Origin: Rhizodiscina lignyota
Taxonomy: Eukaryota > Ascomycota > Dothideomycetes > Aulographales > Rhizodiscinaceae
Assembly: GCA_010015805.1 (NCBI GenBank)
Contig: ML978127.1
Coordinates: forward strand, 124,001-188,000
Reading direction: 5' to 3'
DNA length: 64,000 nucleotides
The notes beneath the pieces are model-generated. The model did no database searches and was not told where the DNA came from. It saw nothing but the letters and a program-made list of their open reading frames with translations. Of this stretch, positions 21,574 through 31,966 are shown one piece after another. Position 1 is the first letter of the stretch. The number at the start of each line of letters is the position of its first letter. The position numbers and the translations under genes were made by a program.

Positions 21574-24500
21574 ATGCATCTTGCACAATCCCAGGTGAAC
21601 GGCGCCGCCGTGTCACCGATAACCGAGCAGCAGGATGAGAAAGTTGTGCCAAAGCAATTCCAACAGCACTCTTCCAGTCTTCCATTCGGACAGGCCCTCC
21701 CTCTTTCATCCATCGGCGGACCGACGTACCTCACGCCGCAGACGTTGATTCAGCAAGTCGCCTTCACACTCTCCGACAAGCTGTTCACCTTCTCCCCAGA
21801 GACCTTCGACCTCGACGTTGCTGCGAAGCATTGGCAGAGCGAGGGAGGACGCAATGCATTCGGATACAATCCAGAAGTACGGTCTATGGATACCAGGGCT
21901 GGAGCTGGATCATTTGCCCTCGGCTACATGTTCTCCAAGGATTTTGACCTGTCGCGCCGGAATCATCCACAAAGCATTATTGCCCCGTCTTCCACTCTGG
22001 GCTTCTTGAGGCCAGCGCTGGAACAGCTCTCGCTGCTCTATTCTGTTGCGAATCCGTTGGTTGCTCATATTGCAGCTGTGGACTACTCCTCAGGCCTCGT
22101 CACGGATTACACGGCGGCAATGAACTTAGCGGAGGAGCTCGGCCTCGCTCTCGTTTCGAGCTCTTCGGCATATGAATCGCAACATATGTCTTTGCTAGCG
22201 ACACTTCTCGCAAGCTCCGTGCCTGCTATCCATGTCTACGATGGCATCACTGTTGGCAGAGAGACCACGAGAGTTGTTGACGTTCTGGACCAGTCGGGGC
22301 TGAAGAATACTTACAGCTCTATTCTCAAGGCTATTTATGATACGCCGAAGACGCCCACTGTCAAAAGCCCCACAGCAGTCAACATCCTCAACGCCTTCAA
22401 TGAGGAACTGGGGACTGAATACAAGCCATTCGAGTATCACGGCCATGAGAATCCAGACTCTGTATTGGTTGTCTTCGGCTCAGTCGAGGCGTCTCTGGCC
22501 TCCCAGGTGGCGTCTGCAATGGCCGAGTCTGGCGTCCGGATTGGCGTGATTAACGTGAGATTGTATCGCCCATTTATCGAGGAGGCCTTCCTTGAAGCCC
22601 TGCCAAAGTCTGCGTCGCATATCGCCGTGCTAGGTCAGGTCAGAGACGAAGCTGCCGTTGCCGATCAAACAGAGCACTCGCTGCTCTACATGGATGTTCT
22701 CGCTACAGTTACGTTTTCGTCTATTGTGAATTTGCCTGAAGTGGTCGATGTGAAGTATCCGAGGGAACAAACTTTCACTCCCAAAAAGATGGCAGAAGTC
22801 TTCCACAGGATGGCGGGTTCCAAGCCAGCTGCTACCGAGTCTCTGTCACTCCTGCGTGATAACGTTACACAGTACTCGTTCTGGAGCTTGGACAATTCAG
22901 CTTCTGTCACGGCTCCCATTGCTCTCGGTCAGCTGCTTTCTTCCGAGTCCACATCCAATGTCACTGTCCGCACTGGCCATGATAATTTTGTCCAAGGCGG
23001 AGCCGTACGAACCGATATCCGAAGTTCAAGCAAGTCCATTGAAGCAGCATATTCCGTCTCTGCTGCTAATGTATCATTCGTCGGTGACGAGAAGCTCCTT
23101 GGAGAGTTTGACATTGTAAACGGCACTACGACGGGTGGAACTTTGGTCGTCAAGCTACCAGGAGCTAAAGATGAGGACCTTGAGAAGAAGCTTCCAGTGG
23201 GCCTGCGCAAGGGCATTGTAGCAAAGGAGCTTCGCCTTTTTGTGCTCGATCCAACAGCCGTAGCAAAACTTGCAGAAGACGACTCGCTAGAGCCATACGT
23301 CACCCAACTCGCATTCCTGAAGGTCGCAAAAGGTGAACTGGGTCCAAAGCAGTTACAGAAGCTCGCCTCTATCAACGGCAGCACAGAGCTTCTCTCCGGC
23401 CTGGTTAATGAGCTTGAACAGGCTCTCCGTGAGGTGAAGATACCGGAATCATGGGCTACGATTGAGCCAGAAGTTGAGAGTATCACCCTGCCTACAGACA
23501 TCAAGGTCAACAGCTTTGCTGTGTTCGAAAAGATCGAGCCCGAACCACCGGCCTTGCTACGTGATTGGGTGATTGCCGCGAAGGGTCTCTCATTCAAGGA
23601 AGCTTATGCCACTCGTGACGCTCTCCGACCGGATCTTGGAATCCAGACCTGTGTCGCTCACGTCAAAGAGCACAGGAGACTCACATCTTTGACGTATGAC
23701 CGGAATATCTTCCACATCGAGTTCGATCTCGGTAATTCAGGCCTACAGTACAAGATTGGTGAGGCACTCGGCATCCACGCTGAGAACGAGCCAGAGGAGG
23801 TCAATGAGTTCATCAAATGGTACGGCCTCAACCCCGACGAGATCGTCGAGGTCCCAACGCGCGAGGACCCCAACGTCCTTGAAAATCGTACTGTCTACCA
23901 AGCGCTCCTCCAAAACGTCGATATATTCGGCCGCCCACCTAAGCGCTTCTACGAAGCCCTGTCCGAGTTCGCCAGCGATGAGAAGGAGAAGCAAAACTTG
24001 CTCACTCTCAGCACGCCAGAGGGCGCGGTCGAGTTCAAGCGTCGCGCGGAAGTCGACACCATCACCTTTGCCGATATCTTGCTCGAGTACCCGTCTGCGC
24101 ATCCGTCGTTCAACGATATCGTGCGCATTGTGAGCCCCATGAAGCGACGAGAGTACTCAATCGCATCGTCTCAGCGTGTCACTCCAAACTCCGTGTCCTT
24201 GCTCATTGTCACGGTCAACTGGGTCGATCCACGTGGCCGCGACAGATTCGGTCAGGCGACGCGCTACCTTAACCGCCTGCCTGTCGGTGCGCCAGTGACA
24301 GTCTCCGTGAAACCGTCTGTCATGAAATTGCCGACGAATACCAAAGCTCCGATCATAATGGCAGGCCTGGGAACTGGTCTCGCACCGTTCCGTGCGTTTG
24401 TCCAAGAGCGCGCCTTGCAGAAGGCAGAAGGCCACAAAATCGGCGCCGTGATGCTGTACATGGGCTCTCGACACCAGCGCGAGGAGTACCTGTACGGTGA

Positions 24501-24813
24501 GGAGTGGGAGGCGTATCAGGACGCTGGAGTCATCACTTTGCTTGGTCGCGCATTCAGCCGTGATCAGCCGTACAAGGTGTACATCCAGGATCGCATGAGG
24601 CAGACGATGGAAGACATCAGGCAGGCTTATCTGAGGGACGGAGGAAGCTTCTATCTCTGTGGACCGACGTGGCCGGTGCCAGATGTTACAGAGGTGCTGC
24701 AGGAGGCGTACGAGACTGAAGAGAGGAGTAAGGGCAATGTCAAGAGAATTGATGGAAGGAGGGCGATTGAGACGCTGAAGGACGAGGGCAGGTACGTCTT
24801 GGAGGTTTATTAG
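21574..24813 (+). CDS. MET10: Sulfite reductase [NADPH] flavoprotein (alpha) subunit
   Basis: Passes electrons from NADPH through FAD to the siroheme subunit, which reduces sulfite to sulfide in methionine and cysteine synthesis. The frame is uninterrupted, 1079 residues. Residues about 40-420 resemble the pyruvate-ferredoxin oxidoreductase fold (PFGQALPLSSIGGPTYLTPQT, then GVINVRLYRPF), as in yeast Met10. The C-terminal half is the FAD/NADPH reductase module: FAD signature RREYSIASSQ, pyrophosphate loop GTGLAPFRAFVQER, NADPH site YMGSRHQREEYLY and FYLCGPTW. A classical FMN flavodoxin domain is not evident, again as in Met10. The start at 21574 is the first ATG in frame; an upstream ATG at 21365 is in another frame and would need an intron. 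Confidence 0.92.
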   Translation: MHLAQSQVNGAAVSPITEQQDEKVVPKQFQQHSSSLPFGQALPLSSIGGPTYLTPQTLIQQVAFTLSDKLFTFSPETFDLDVAAKHWQSEGGRNAFGYNPEVRSMDTRAGAGSFALGYMFSKDFDLSRRNHPQSIIAPSSTLGFLRPALEQLSLLYSVANPLVAHIAAVDYSSGLVTDYTAAMNLAEELGLALVSSSSAYESQHMSLLATLLASSVPAIHVYDGITVGRETTRVVDVLDQSGLKNTYSSILKAIYDTPKTPTVKSPTAVNILNAFNEELGTEYKPFEYHGHENPDSVLVVFGSVEASLASQVASAMAESGVRIGVINVRLYRPFIEEAFLEALPKSASHIAVLGQVRDEAAVADQTEHSLLYMDVLATVTFSSIVNLPEVVDVKYPREQTFTPKKMAEVFHRMAGSKPAATESLSLLRDNVTQYSFWSLDNSASVTAPIALGQLLSSESTSNVTVRTGHDNFVQGGAVRTDIRSSSKSIEAAYSVSAANVSFVGDEKLLGEFDIVNGTTTGGTLVVKLPGAKDEDLEKKLPVGLRKGIVAKELRLFVLDPTAVAKLAEDDSLEPYVTQLAFLKVAKGELGPKQLQKLASINGSTELLSGLVNELEQALREVKIPESWATIEPEVESITLPTDIKVNSFAVFEKIEPEPPALLRDWVIAAKGLSFKEAYATRDALRPDLGIQTCVAHVKEHRRLTSLTYDRNIFHIEFDLGNSGLQYKIGEALGIHAENEPEEVNEFIKWYGLNPDEIVEVPTREDPNVLENRTVYQALLQNVDIFGRPPKRFYEALSEFASDEKEKQNLLTLSTPEGAVEFKRRAEVDTITFADILLEYPSAHPSFNDIVRIVSPMKRREYSIASSQRVTPNSVSLLIVTVNWVDPRGRDRFGQATRYLNRLPVGAPVTVSVKPSVMKLPTNTKAPIIMAGLGTGLAPFRAFVQERALQKAEGHKIGAVMLYMGSRHQREEYLYGEEWEAYQDAGVITLLGRAFSRDQPYKVYIQDRMRQTMEDIRQAYLRDGGSFYLCGPTWPVPDVTEVLQEAYETEERSKGNVKRIDGRRAIETLKDEGRYVLEVY

Positions 24814-26114
24814 ATGACTGCGTCAATTGGTGGATGATATTGATGAAGACGGCTGTACGGCGGCACTTGATGGGACAAGAAATAGCTAGACTGAAGTATG
24901 TATTGAGAAAATATTGATTGATTGAAACATGAAGCTACCAATCAACATTGGAGTATGTAAAAGTATGGGAATCGGGCCGAGTTGTAGTCTCCGATGTCTA
25001 CAAACGCAACATCACGGATACAGCATGCCCCGTATCGAAGCACCCCACGAAAATGTCTCCAATTGACCTAAGTCAGACAAGGAGGTCTATGAGTACTGGC
25101 ATGGCCTCGGTGTGCTCAAATATATATATTCGCGCCGCTAGCTTGCATTCACATCAACTATCAATGTCCATAGTGTGGGGGAGAGAGTAGAGGAGCTTCT
25201 ATTTCCACAAACAAGATAAATCGATTGTCATGAATTATTAATCAGTTTAGCCATTGAAATGAGGCGATGAAGATCACTCATGATGAAGCTGATCCTCATA
25301 GAAGCTTATTGGTGGTGTGCATCATCTACCTGTTGGTAATGATGGATTATGGAGGTCAAGCGAGAGGTGCTCGACGTAATATTAATGTTTACCGGAAGAC
25401 CCAGCCACTGATCCCACAGCGTTGCCTGCACTAGATACTGCTGTGCAGTGAATGTTGGGCTCAAAAAGCCATGAATGGTGGCGTCCCATGGCGACCGTGT
25501 ACACATTGCGACAGAGGAAGACGCGCGCAAAGGCAGCTGTTACACCTAACTTGCATCGAATGGAGACGGAGATTCTGCGCAAACACAAGGCTTCGTACTT
25601 GTCATCGACGGACATGTTCAGGAATATGGAGATAAACCATGCAGAGCTAGTTTAGGAGTCCATTGACAAAGGACTAAGGTTATTCAAAGGAGGGCTTGAA
25701 GTTACGCGTCGCATTTCAAGAAATTTTCGACCCTTCCAAACCACTGAGCTCAGCCGTGACCCATTGGACACCGCTAGTACAGAAGACCGCCAGCACTAAG
25801 GATATGTTGTGGCAGATAATAGCATGGGTCCTACCCAGATACCCTCTTGATCCTTTCGCACCTTGTCTCGTGACACATCGAGTCTGTCTTTGTCCTCCCT
25901 CGAAGCTTCCTTGAGTATTCTTTGTCGACAATAGCAACCTCATCTATTTCCGCAAACGGCACAAGTGGTTCGCGAATCGGGCTTTTACAGCAGTGCAGTT
26001 GTCTTTGTCCGCGTTGCAGAACATAAAGTGTGAAGACAAATCGAAGCAGTAAGAAGAACTTCATCCGCGCAAGTCGTTTACCCCAGACGAGAACAGGTAC
26101 CCAAACAATCAATC
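24814..26114. other. intergenic, nothing recognised
   Basis: 1.3 kb. Only short frames without features. AT content rises around 25200-25400. Confidence 0.5.
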
Positions 26115-26721
26115 ATGGTACTTAAGAAAGAACTGAAAGCCTTGGGTGATTCTCCGGGATGGACCACGGCGAATCCGGCGGCAGGCAGAGGCAGTCGAAG
26201 GCGAGCCGCTCCCCAACCGGCTTATCCATACGTCAGCCCGCCCAGGCCGAATGCTTGGAGCGTGAAGACAAAGCCAAGGAAGCGCAAGAGGATGCAGGAG
26301 GCAGATGAAGAACCCGAAGATGAAGAAGAGCGCGAGGCCGAAGATGAACTTGAAGATGAGGAGCCTGCCGTGAAGCCGAAGACTAAGGCGAAGTCGAAAG
26401 CCAAGCCAAAGCCGAAGCCAAAATCTACGAAGAAGAAAGCGGCAATCAAGGTCAGTGGACCATAGAGCTATGGGATGTGTGTTAAACTAATAGTAATCAT
26501 AGAGCCCGAAGGAAAAAACCGCAAAGGTAACGAAGCGCAAGGCGGCGGGTAAGAAGGGGACCAAAAAGCCAGGCAAGTCGTCAGCCAAAGTGCCACAGGC
26601 GAAGATGGCCTACAAGTCGGCGGTCATAGTGCCGCAAGCGAAAATGGCCTACAAATCGTCGGTCACGGTGCCACGAGAGAAGACGGCCAGCAAATCGACA
26701 ACCGCAGAATCGACAGAATGA
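26115..26721 (+). CDS. Lysine-rich low-complexity protein with 13-residue tandem repeats
   Basis: No family recognised. Two exons, 26115-26450 and 26503-26721, joined by a canonical GTCAGT..ATAG intron of 52 bases in phase 0, give 184 residues. The first 50 residues are moderately ordered (GWTTANPAAGRGSRRRAAPQPAYP). Then follow a basic stretch, an acidic run (EEPEDEEEREAEDE), a KPK-rich tract and, in exon 2, three tandem copies of a 13-residue unit: VPQAKMAYKSAVI, VPQAKMAYKSSVT and VPREKTASKSTTA. The alternation of basic and acidic low-complexity blocks resembles nuclear or nucleolar proteins. The region also has a poor-quality antisense frame, as expected of repeats. It may be lineage-specific or a young gene. 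The clean splice and the maintained frame across it are the main support. Confidence 0.52.
26590..26706 (+). repeat. 39-base tandem repeat, three units
   Basis: In-frame repeat inside the lysine-rich gene. Units 1 and 2 are nearly identical; unit 3 is diverged. Each encodes 13 residues beginning VP. Confidence 0.7.
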
Positions 26722-27791
26722 TGACAAAGAGCAAGCCAAAGCGCAAGTGAGGCTGATGAAAGTGAAGGGGAACACAGCCAAACAGCGGTGAAGTCGACCT
26801 CGTTGAAAGTGAGGGTTGTAAAACATTGTCGTGGGGCCAGGGGCTTAGGAATCTTTTCGAATGGCGGCATATCATTTTCTTTGTGACAGTTATAATTCTA
26901 CAATACCATGCTATGGAAGCACTCGAAATACTGTGAAATATCGAAGTCGAATGCTACAATGTTGTTGAAAGGAGGGTTGAAGTAGTAGAGCGGTTAAGTG
27001 GTAAGCTTCGGGACGATACGCACTAGACAATTAAACTAGGCATAGCACCTCGATCTCAATATTGTGCAAGCCCTCGCCTTTTTCATGCCTACATGGGCAA
27101 GGAGACAGAGATCATGGTGTCTCATAAACTATTCTTGATATATCAAGCTCCTTCCGATTGTCCAATGATGAAATCATGGCACAATCTTTGAACAAAGGCG
27201 AAGGGTGAGAGTCAAAGCCTGTCTCTCACTGAATGATCGCATGCGTTTCTTTCTTCTTTCACATCAGCCACATGTGCAGTCCGGACGCATTCAAGTACTT
27301 TGCCAAGCGATAAACAGAGGGCCATGTGGGGTATTTCTGTTATTACAGTGTGAGTTGACGTTCGCTTAAGGTTGAATCGGCACGTCGGCCTCGAAACTTA
27401 CGACTTCAACTGCCGTGCCACTTGGCCTTCTCTGGTCGACCCGATTCACAGTCCAAAGGAACTCCACCTCAATGGCGAGCTACCCCGCGATAGATATGCA
27501 GGGTCTCCTCAAGCCCAGGCGGAAATCTTCCGTTGATATAATGCTAAGGTCATCGCTACCTGGGAAGGCTGAAGTTGAATTATAAGTAATTGAGGTTGAG
27601 ATACTATTCCATTTACATCGTGCTCCCTCATTAAAGACTCTTTTCGAGGTCATTTATACTTTGTGTTTCTCGCCTTGCATCAAAGCTTTGGTTCTACTGA
27701 GTTTCCTCATAGTCAAGGAAAAAGCCAGAGTTCCCATTCTCACAGATATCCACTGTCATTGAGGTTCATATCATTTGCAATTCTCACCAAC
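26722..27791. other. intergenic, nothing recognised
   Basis: 1.07 kb holding the 3' flank of the lysine-rich gene and the leader of the dehydrogenase. An in-frame ATG at 27663 extends the next frame by 43 residues of leader-like sequence and is not taken as the start. Confidence 0.5.
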
Positions 27792-28751
27792 ATGGCCCCT
27801 TCTAGCGTCCGTGTCGCACTCATAACAGGCGCCTCCTCTGGCATTGGCCTCGCACTTACCCAACATCTCCTCTCCAAACCCTCACCAACATGGCACGTGG
27901 TCCTGGCGGACATGAATCCCCCACCCGCCTCAGCGAATCTTCCGGCTAGCAGGACGCGCTACATCCATACCAACGTGGCCGACTGGTCGTCTCAAGCTTC
28001 TTGCTTCCGAGAAGCGTTTTCCTGGCACTCGCGACTTGACTTCGCCGCGCTGAACGCGGGCATCGACGACCGGGATGACATCTTCAACAGCATGGACTTC
28101 AGCCTTTCTCAGCCTGATGGCCCACCAAAGCCCAACATGTTGACATTCGACGTAGATTTCTACGCGGTGTACTACGGCATCAAGCTCTGCGCATACTACT
28201 TCAGCGCCTCTCCGCAACACATCAAACCCACTTCTAATGGTGAAGAGCGGGGTGTCATGGTCCTCACGGCCAGTGCAGCAGGCCTCTATCCGAACCCGGC
28301 TATCCCACAGTACAGCGCGTCAAAGGAGGCGCTGATAAGCCTGACGCGCTCGCTAGCACCGCGTGCGCAAGAGCACGGGATAAGGATGAATGCGTTATGT
28401 CCTGCGATGGTGCCGACGAATTTGGCGCCACCGGGCTTGATGGATGTGGTGCCGGACGAGGGTGTGACGCCGATGAGCACGATTCTGAGGGCGTATGATG
28501 AGATGATGGACCCGAAGGGTGGACCTTCGGGGAGGGGTAGAAATGGTGGTGTGGTGGAGGCGAATGTGCAGGATCTGGATTGGAAGGAAAACGAGGGGTG
28601 GAAGCCGAAGATTGAGAAGGAGGGGAAAGGGCTGTGGAGGGCGAGGGAGGTGATGGGGACGTGGAATAAGGTATATTTGGAAAGGAACCGGAGATGGGCG
28701 ATAGGGGACTGGGATGAGAATAGAGAGAAAGTTCAGAGGGGGAAGCTGTAA
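27792..28751 (+). CDS. Short-chain dehydrogenase/reductase
   Basis: An NAD(P)-dependent oxidoreductase of the classical SDR family, most like 15-hydroxyprostaglandin-dehydrogenase-type fungal proteins. Single exon, 319 residues. The start MAPSSVRVALITGASSGIG places the cofactor motif TGxxxGxG at residues 11-18. Asp in VLADMNP, at the end of beta-2, favours NAD(H). LNAG is the structural motif, and VLTASAAGLYPNPAIPQYSASK contains the catalytic Ser, Tyr and Lys. The C-terminal 80 residues, rich in Lys, Glu and Trp, exceed the usual 250-residue SDR length. The C-terminus GKL is only weakly like a peroxisomal signal. The substrate is unknown. Confidence 0.88.
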   Translation: MAPSSVRVALITGASSGIGLALTQHLLSKPSPTWHVVLADMNPPPASANLPASRTRYIHTNVADWSSQASCFREAFSWHSRLDFAALNAGIDDRDDIFNSMDFSLSQPDGPPKPNMLTFDVDFYAVYYGIKLCAYYFSASPQHIKPTSNGEERGVMVLTASAAGLYPNPAIPQYSASKEALISLTRSLAPRAQEHGIRMNALCPAMVPTNLAPPGLMDVVPDEGVTPMSTILRAYDEMMDPKGGPSGRGRNGGVVEANVQDLDWKENEGWKPKIEKEGKGLWRAREVMGTWNKVYLERNRRWAIGDWDENREKVQRGKL

Positions 28752-28824
28752 TGATATTAAATATACTTTGTTTAGACATGTAGCGAAGATATACTCGAAG
28801 TGTATGTGTACAGGGGTCTCATGT

Positions 28825-30615
28825 CTAAGTCATTGACTGACCAAGTGCTTCTATATCGTCGATCTGCAGCATAATCGTTAGCCGAATGTCCTACGTGTTA
28901 GCTCGGCGGAAGATCCGAATATGTGACATACCTCTTTCACAGCCTCTGCTGTAAGCACCATAGGGTGCTCCTCTTGAATGCAAACGCTATCTTCAATTCT
29001 GATACCGATATTTCTGAAATGCTTCGGCCATCTTTTATCATCTGGCACGTACACCCCCGGCTCTACAGTTACACACATGCCTGACACCAGCTTTTCTCTC
29101 CTCGAGAACCCTGGAGCGTCATGTACATCCAACCCAATATGATGTCCAACATGATGTGGAAATAGCACAGAGATCGCGTCGTTCGACATGTCAAAGCCCA
29201 GGGCCTTGAGGTTATCGCGCAACGAAGACTCAGCCACGCGATGAAGATCATCAAGGCAGAGATTTGCATTGGAATGACACAAATCTACAACTTTCTTTTG
29301 CGGCTCGAGCACTGCCGCGTACAGGTCGCTTTGAGCCTTGGTGAACTTCTTCGAGGCGTCCACGGGAAATGTGCGCGTGATGTCCGCGATGTAGCCGCCA
29401 AATTCGCCTCCTGCATCAACGAGGACCAGATTCTCGTCTCGGAGGACATCGTCATTACGCACGTAATGGATGCTCAATGCATTTCTGCCGCCAGCAACCA
29501 CGGGCACGTACGCTGTCCCATCACAGCCATTCAGTTTGAATTTGTAATCCAGAAATGCGCCGAGTTCTTTCTCTGTAGTGAAATGGTTCCGCATCGCTTC
29601 TGTGAACGCGAGTGCAGAAGCTTTACCCACACGGCGCATGTTGGCGATCTCGGCCTCACTCTTTCGGACGCGTAGCTCATTCATCGGTTTCCGGAGAGGG
29701 TGGAGGGTAAGCTTGTCGGACTTTTGGAGAAGGCTGGGAAGACTATTTGCGCGCCAGTGTGCCAGACCATTGAGATATTGGCCATTGAACTTAGACGAGG
29801 CGTCTGGAAGAGTGGTGGGTATATCCGTAAATACATGTCGGGCGGAATTGATGATGTCGGGAAGGATCTTTGGGATGTTGGCGATATCTCCGACCTATTA
29901 TGAGAGGAGTCAGTAGAGAGGCATTAGATAGAATGAATTAAGCGCCTAACCTCGTCTGCATTGAAGACGTCTTGCGCCGCCTGAATACCAGAACGTGCAC
30001 CCTCCCAGAGTTCCGCCTTGGTATCTTTCGGTCGTACGTACAAGTGGAATGTGTAATCTCCTTCAGTGCCGTGGTTCGCTTCACAATAGTCTCAGCTTTC
30101 TTGCTCTTGTCGTTCTAGATGCCATAACGTTACATACCGATTATAGCCAGCGCTTCTGGCTCATTAAAACCTGTTCCGCATTTCAGTGTACGCTCTATGC
30201 TTGTCTCCGGCCCTCCTACCAGTCAAATAGAAGAAATCGGCATCTTGATGGTACTCGTAGAACACCACGCCGGATCGATATTTTAGATCGGAAGCAGACA
30301 GAATGGCAATCGAGTTCGCAGGTAGGGCTTTCGCAATCCTTTCGCGCCGCTGCGCGTATTCGAGGGCCGTGATACCGGGCGTCACTAATTGGAATTAGCA
30401 ATTGACACCAGATTCAATCATTATGTCTTACGCTCGCCGGGTTGCAACAGATGGGGGTGCGTCTCATGAAGAGGCTGCCCGAATTGAAGCTCAGCAGCCG
30501 ACACAAGACCTCGTGTCTGCCGCTGGGCTGTCTTCAAGAGACTACCGCATAGTGGACGAATACACCGTCGCCGTACTCTCGTAGCCGAGGACAGCAGGCG
30601 TAAACTCGAGGTCAT
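28825..30615 (-). CDS. ICP55: Xaa-Pro aminopeptidase, ICP55-like mitochondrial intermediate cleaving peptidase
   Basis: Removes one residue from imported mitochondrial proteins after presequence cleavage, stabilising them. Six exons: 30615-30432, 30384-30220, 30170-30138, 30078-29951, 29894-28932 and 28863-28825, giving 503 residues. Exon 1 is an Arg/Ser-rich presequence followed by the family hallmark FGQPLHETHPHLLQPGE-LTPGI across the first splice. The C-terminal pita-bread domain has the metal ligands in VDAGGEFGGYIADITRTFP (two Asp), HHVGHHIGLDVHD (His), TVEPGVYVP (Glu) and GIRIEDSV (Glu). The last tiny exon encodes IDDIEALGQSMT; it is chosen over read-through to 28878 because ICP55 proteins end in a similar DIEAL stretch and GTATGT..GCAG is a strong intron. 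Confidence 0.88.
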
Positions 30616-30891
30616 GATATGACCTCTCTATAACTATCTTGGAGCTCATATCCAGACTCGACGGAGAAGTTTGCGCTAGTCGCGGATTCAGGCACGTTTT
30701 CCTGGCCTCTGACGTGCTGTGGCTTATCGATAGCACCAATTGCAGCTCCCTCATGAATTTCAGGCCAGCATTACACAAAACGCGGAGAAGCGTGGCACAG
30801 CACCACGCCTCGCATCAATTCCTGTCCGTACGCAGTCAAGTAGAAGAATCACAATTGTCTATTCACCATTCGTGCCTTTCGCGCCTTCAAG
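30616..30891. promoter_or_regulatory. 276-base bidirectional 5' region, ICP55-like / sirtuin
   Basis: The start codons of the two divergent genes are 276 bases apart, so core promoters and leaders of both must lie here or overlap the genes. No TATA box is obvious. The half next to the sirtuin is C-rich. Confidence 0.55.
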
Positions 30892-31966
30892 ATGGCCGCT
30901 TCGGCCTCTTCAAAGCTCCCAAATATTCCGCAGGCGGACCTCGACTCCTTTGCTGAGCACCTCCAAAAGTCCAAACGGATCCTGGCCGTCCTGGGGGCTG
31001 GCCTCTCTGCCTCGTCTGGCCTTCCTACATTCCGTGGTGCTGGTGGTTTATGGAGACAGCACGATGCTACCCAACTGGCAACCCCGGAAGCGTTCGAGGC
31101 TGATCCAGGACTCGTCTGGCAGTTCTATAGCTACAGGAGACACATGGCGCTGAATGTAAACCCCAATCCCGCACATTTTGCACTAGCGGAGTTGGCGAGG
31201 AAAAGAGACGGCTTCCTGACCATCAGTCAGAATGTGGATGGTATGTTCAACGCCTTCTACTAGACGAATCAAGACAGAAGCTGACAGTATGATCTGCACA
31301 GGTTTGTCACAGCGAGCGAATCACCCTCGAGATAAACTGCACCTCCTTCACGGCTCCTTGTACGATGTACGGTGTACTTCATTCTATTGCAGGCATGTCG
31401 AGACGAACAACTTCACAGACCCAATTGTGCCTGCGCTAGCCATACCGACTGAGGACGATGCGGTTGCTACCTCAGCGTTCCAGGCAAGAGAACGGGAGCA
31501 TCAGCAACATGGAGCTAGTACGAGCATCAATGGTGGACCCAGAGAATTGGACATCTCAGATATCGATGTAGCGCTGCCAGATCTGCCTGTGGACGCGCTG
31601 CCGCACTGTCCAAAGTGCCATAATGGTTTGCTAAGACCAGGCGTCGTCTGGTTTGGGGAGATGCTGCCCGGCGCAACGCTCGATACGATCAATGATTGGA
31701 TTGAGGCGGGACCGATTGATCTTTGTATGGTCATTGGAACGTCGAGCAAAGTATACCCAGCCGCTGGATATGCCATGGAAGCGAGGGTGAAAGGAGCGAG
31801 GGTTGCTGTGATCAATATTGACAAAGGGGATGAACCTGGAGGAGGCCTGATGCAAGGCGACTGGTTCTTTCAGGGAGATGCAGCGGTCGTGGTGCCAGAG
31901 ATACTGAAGAGTGTAATAGGAGAGATTGGTCAAGAAGGCAGGATGGTGGGCCAATCGAATATTTGA
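30892..31966 (+). CDS. SIRT5-like NAD-dependent protein deacylase (Sir2 family)
   Basis: Removes acyl groups from lysine using NAD. Two exons, 30892-31240 and 31302-31966, give 337 residues. Sir2 motifs in order: GAGLSASSGLPTFRGAGGLW (NAD loop), SQNVDGL across the splice, HGS with the catalytic His, zinc cysteines in CTSFYC and CPKCHNGLLRPGVVWFGE, and GTSSKVYPAAGY. The FYSYRR motif carries the Tyr-x-x-Arg pair that in SIRT5-class enzymes binds malonyl, succinyl or glutaryl groups, so desuccinylase or demalonylase activity is inferred rather than deacetylation. The stretch between the two cysteine pairs is expanded (about 60 residues, EREHQQHGAS). No clear mitochondrial presequence is seen. 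Confidence 0.9.
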
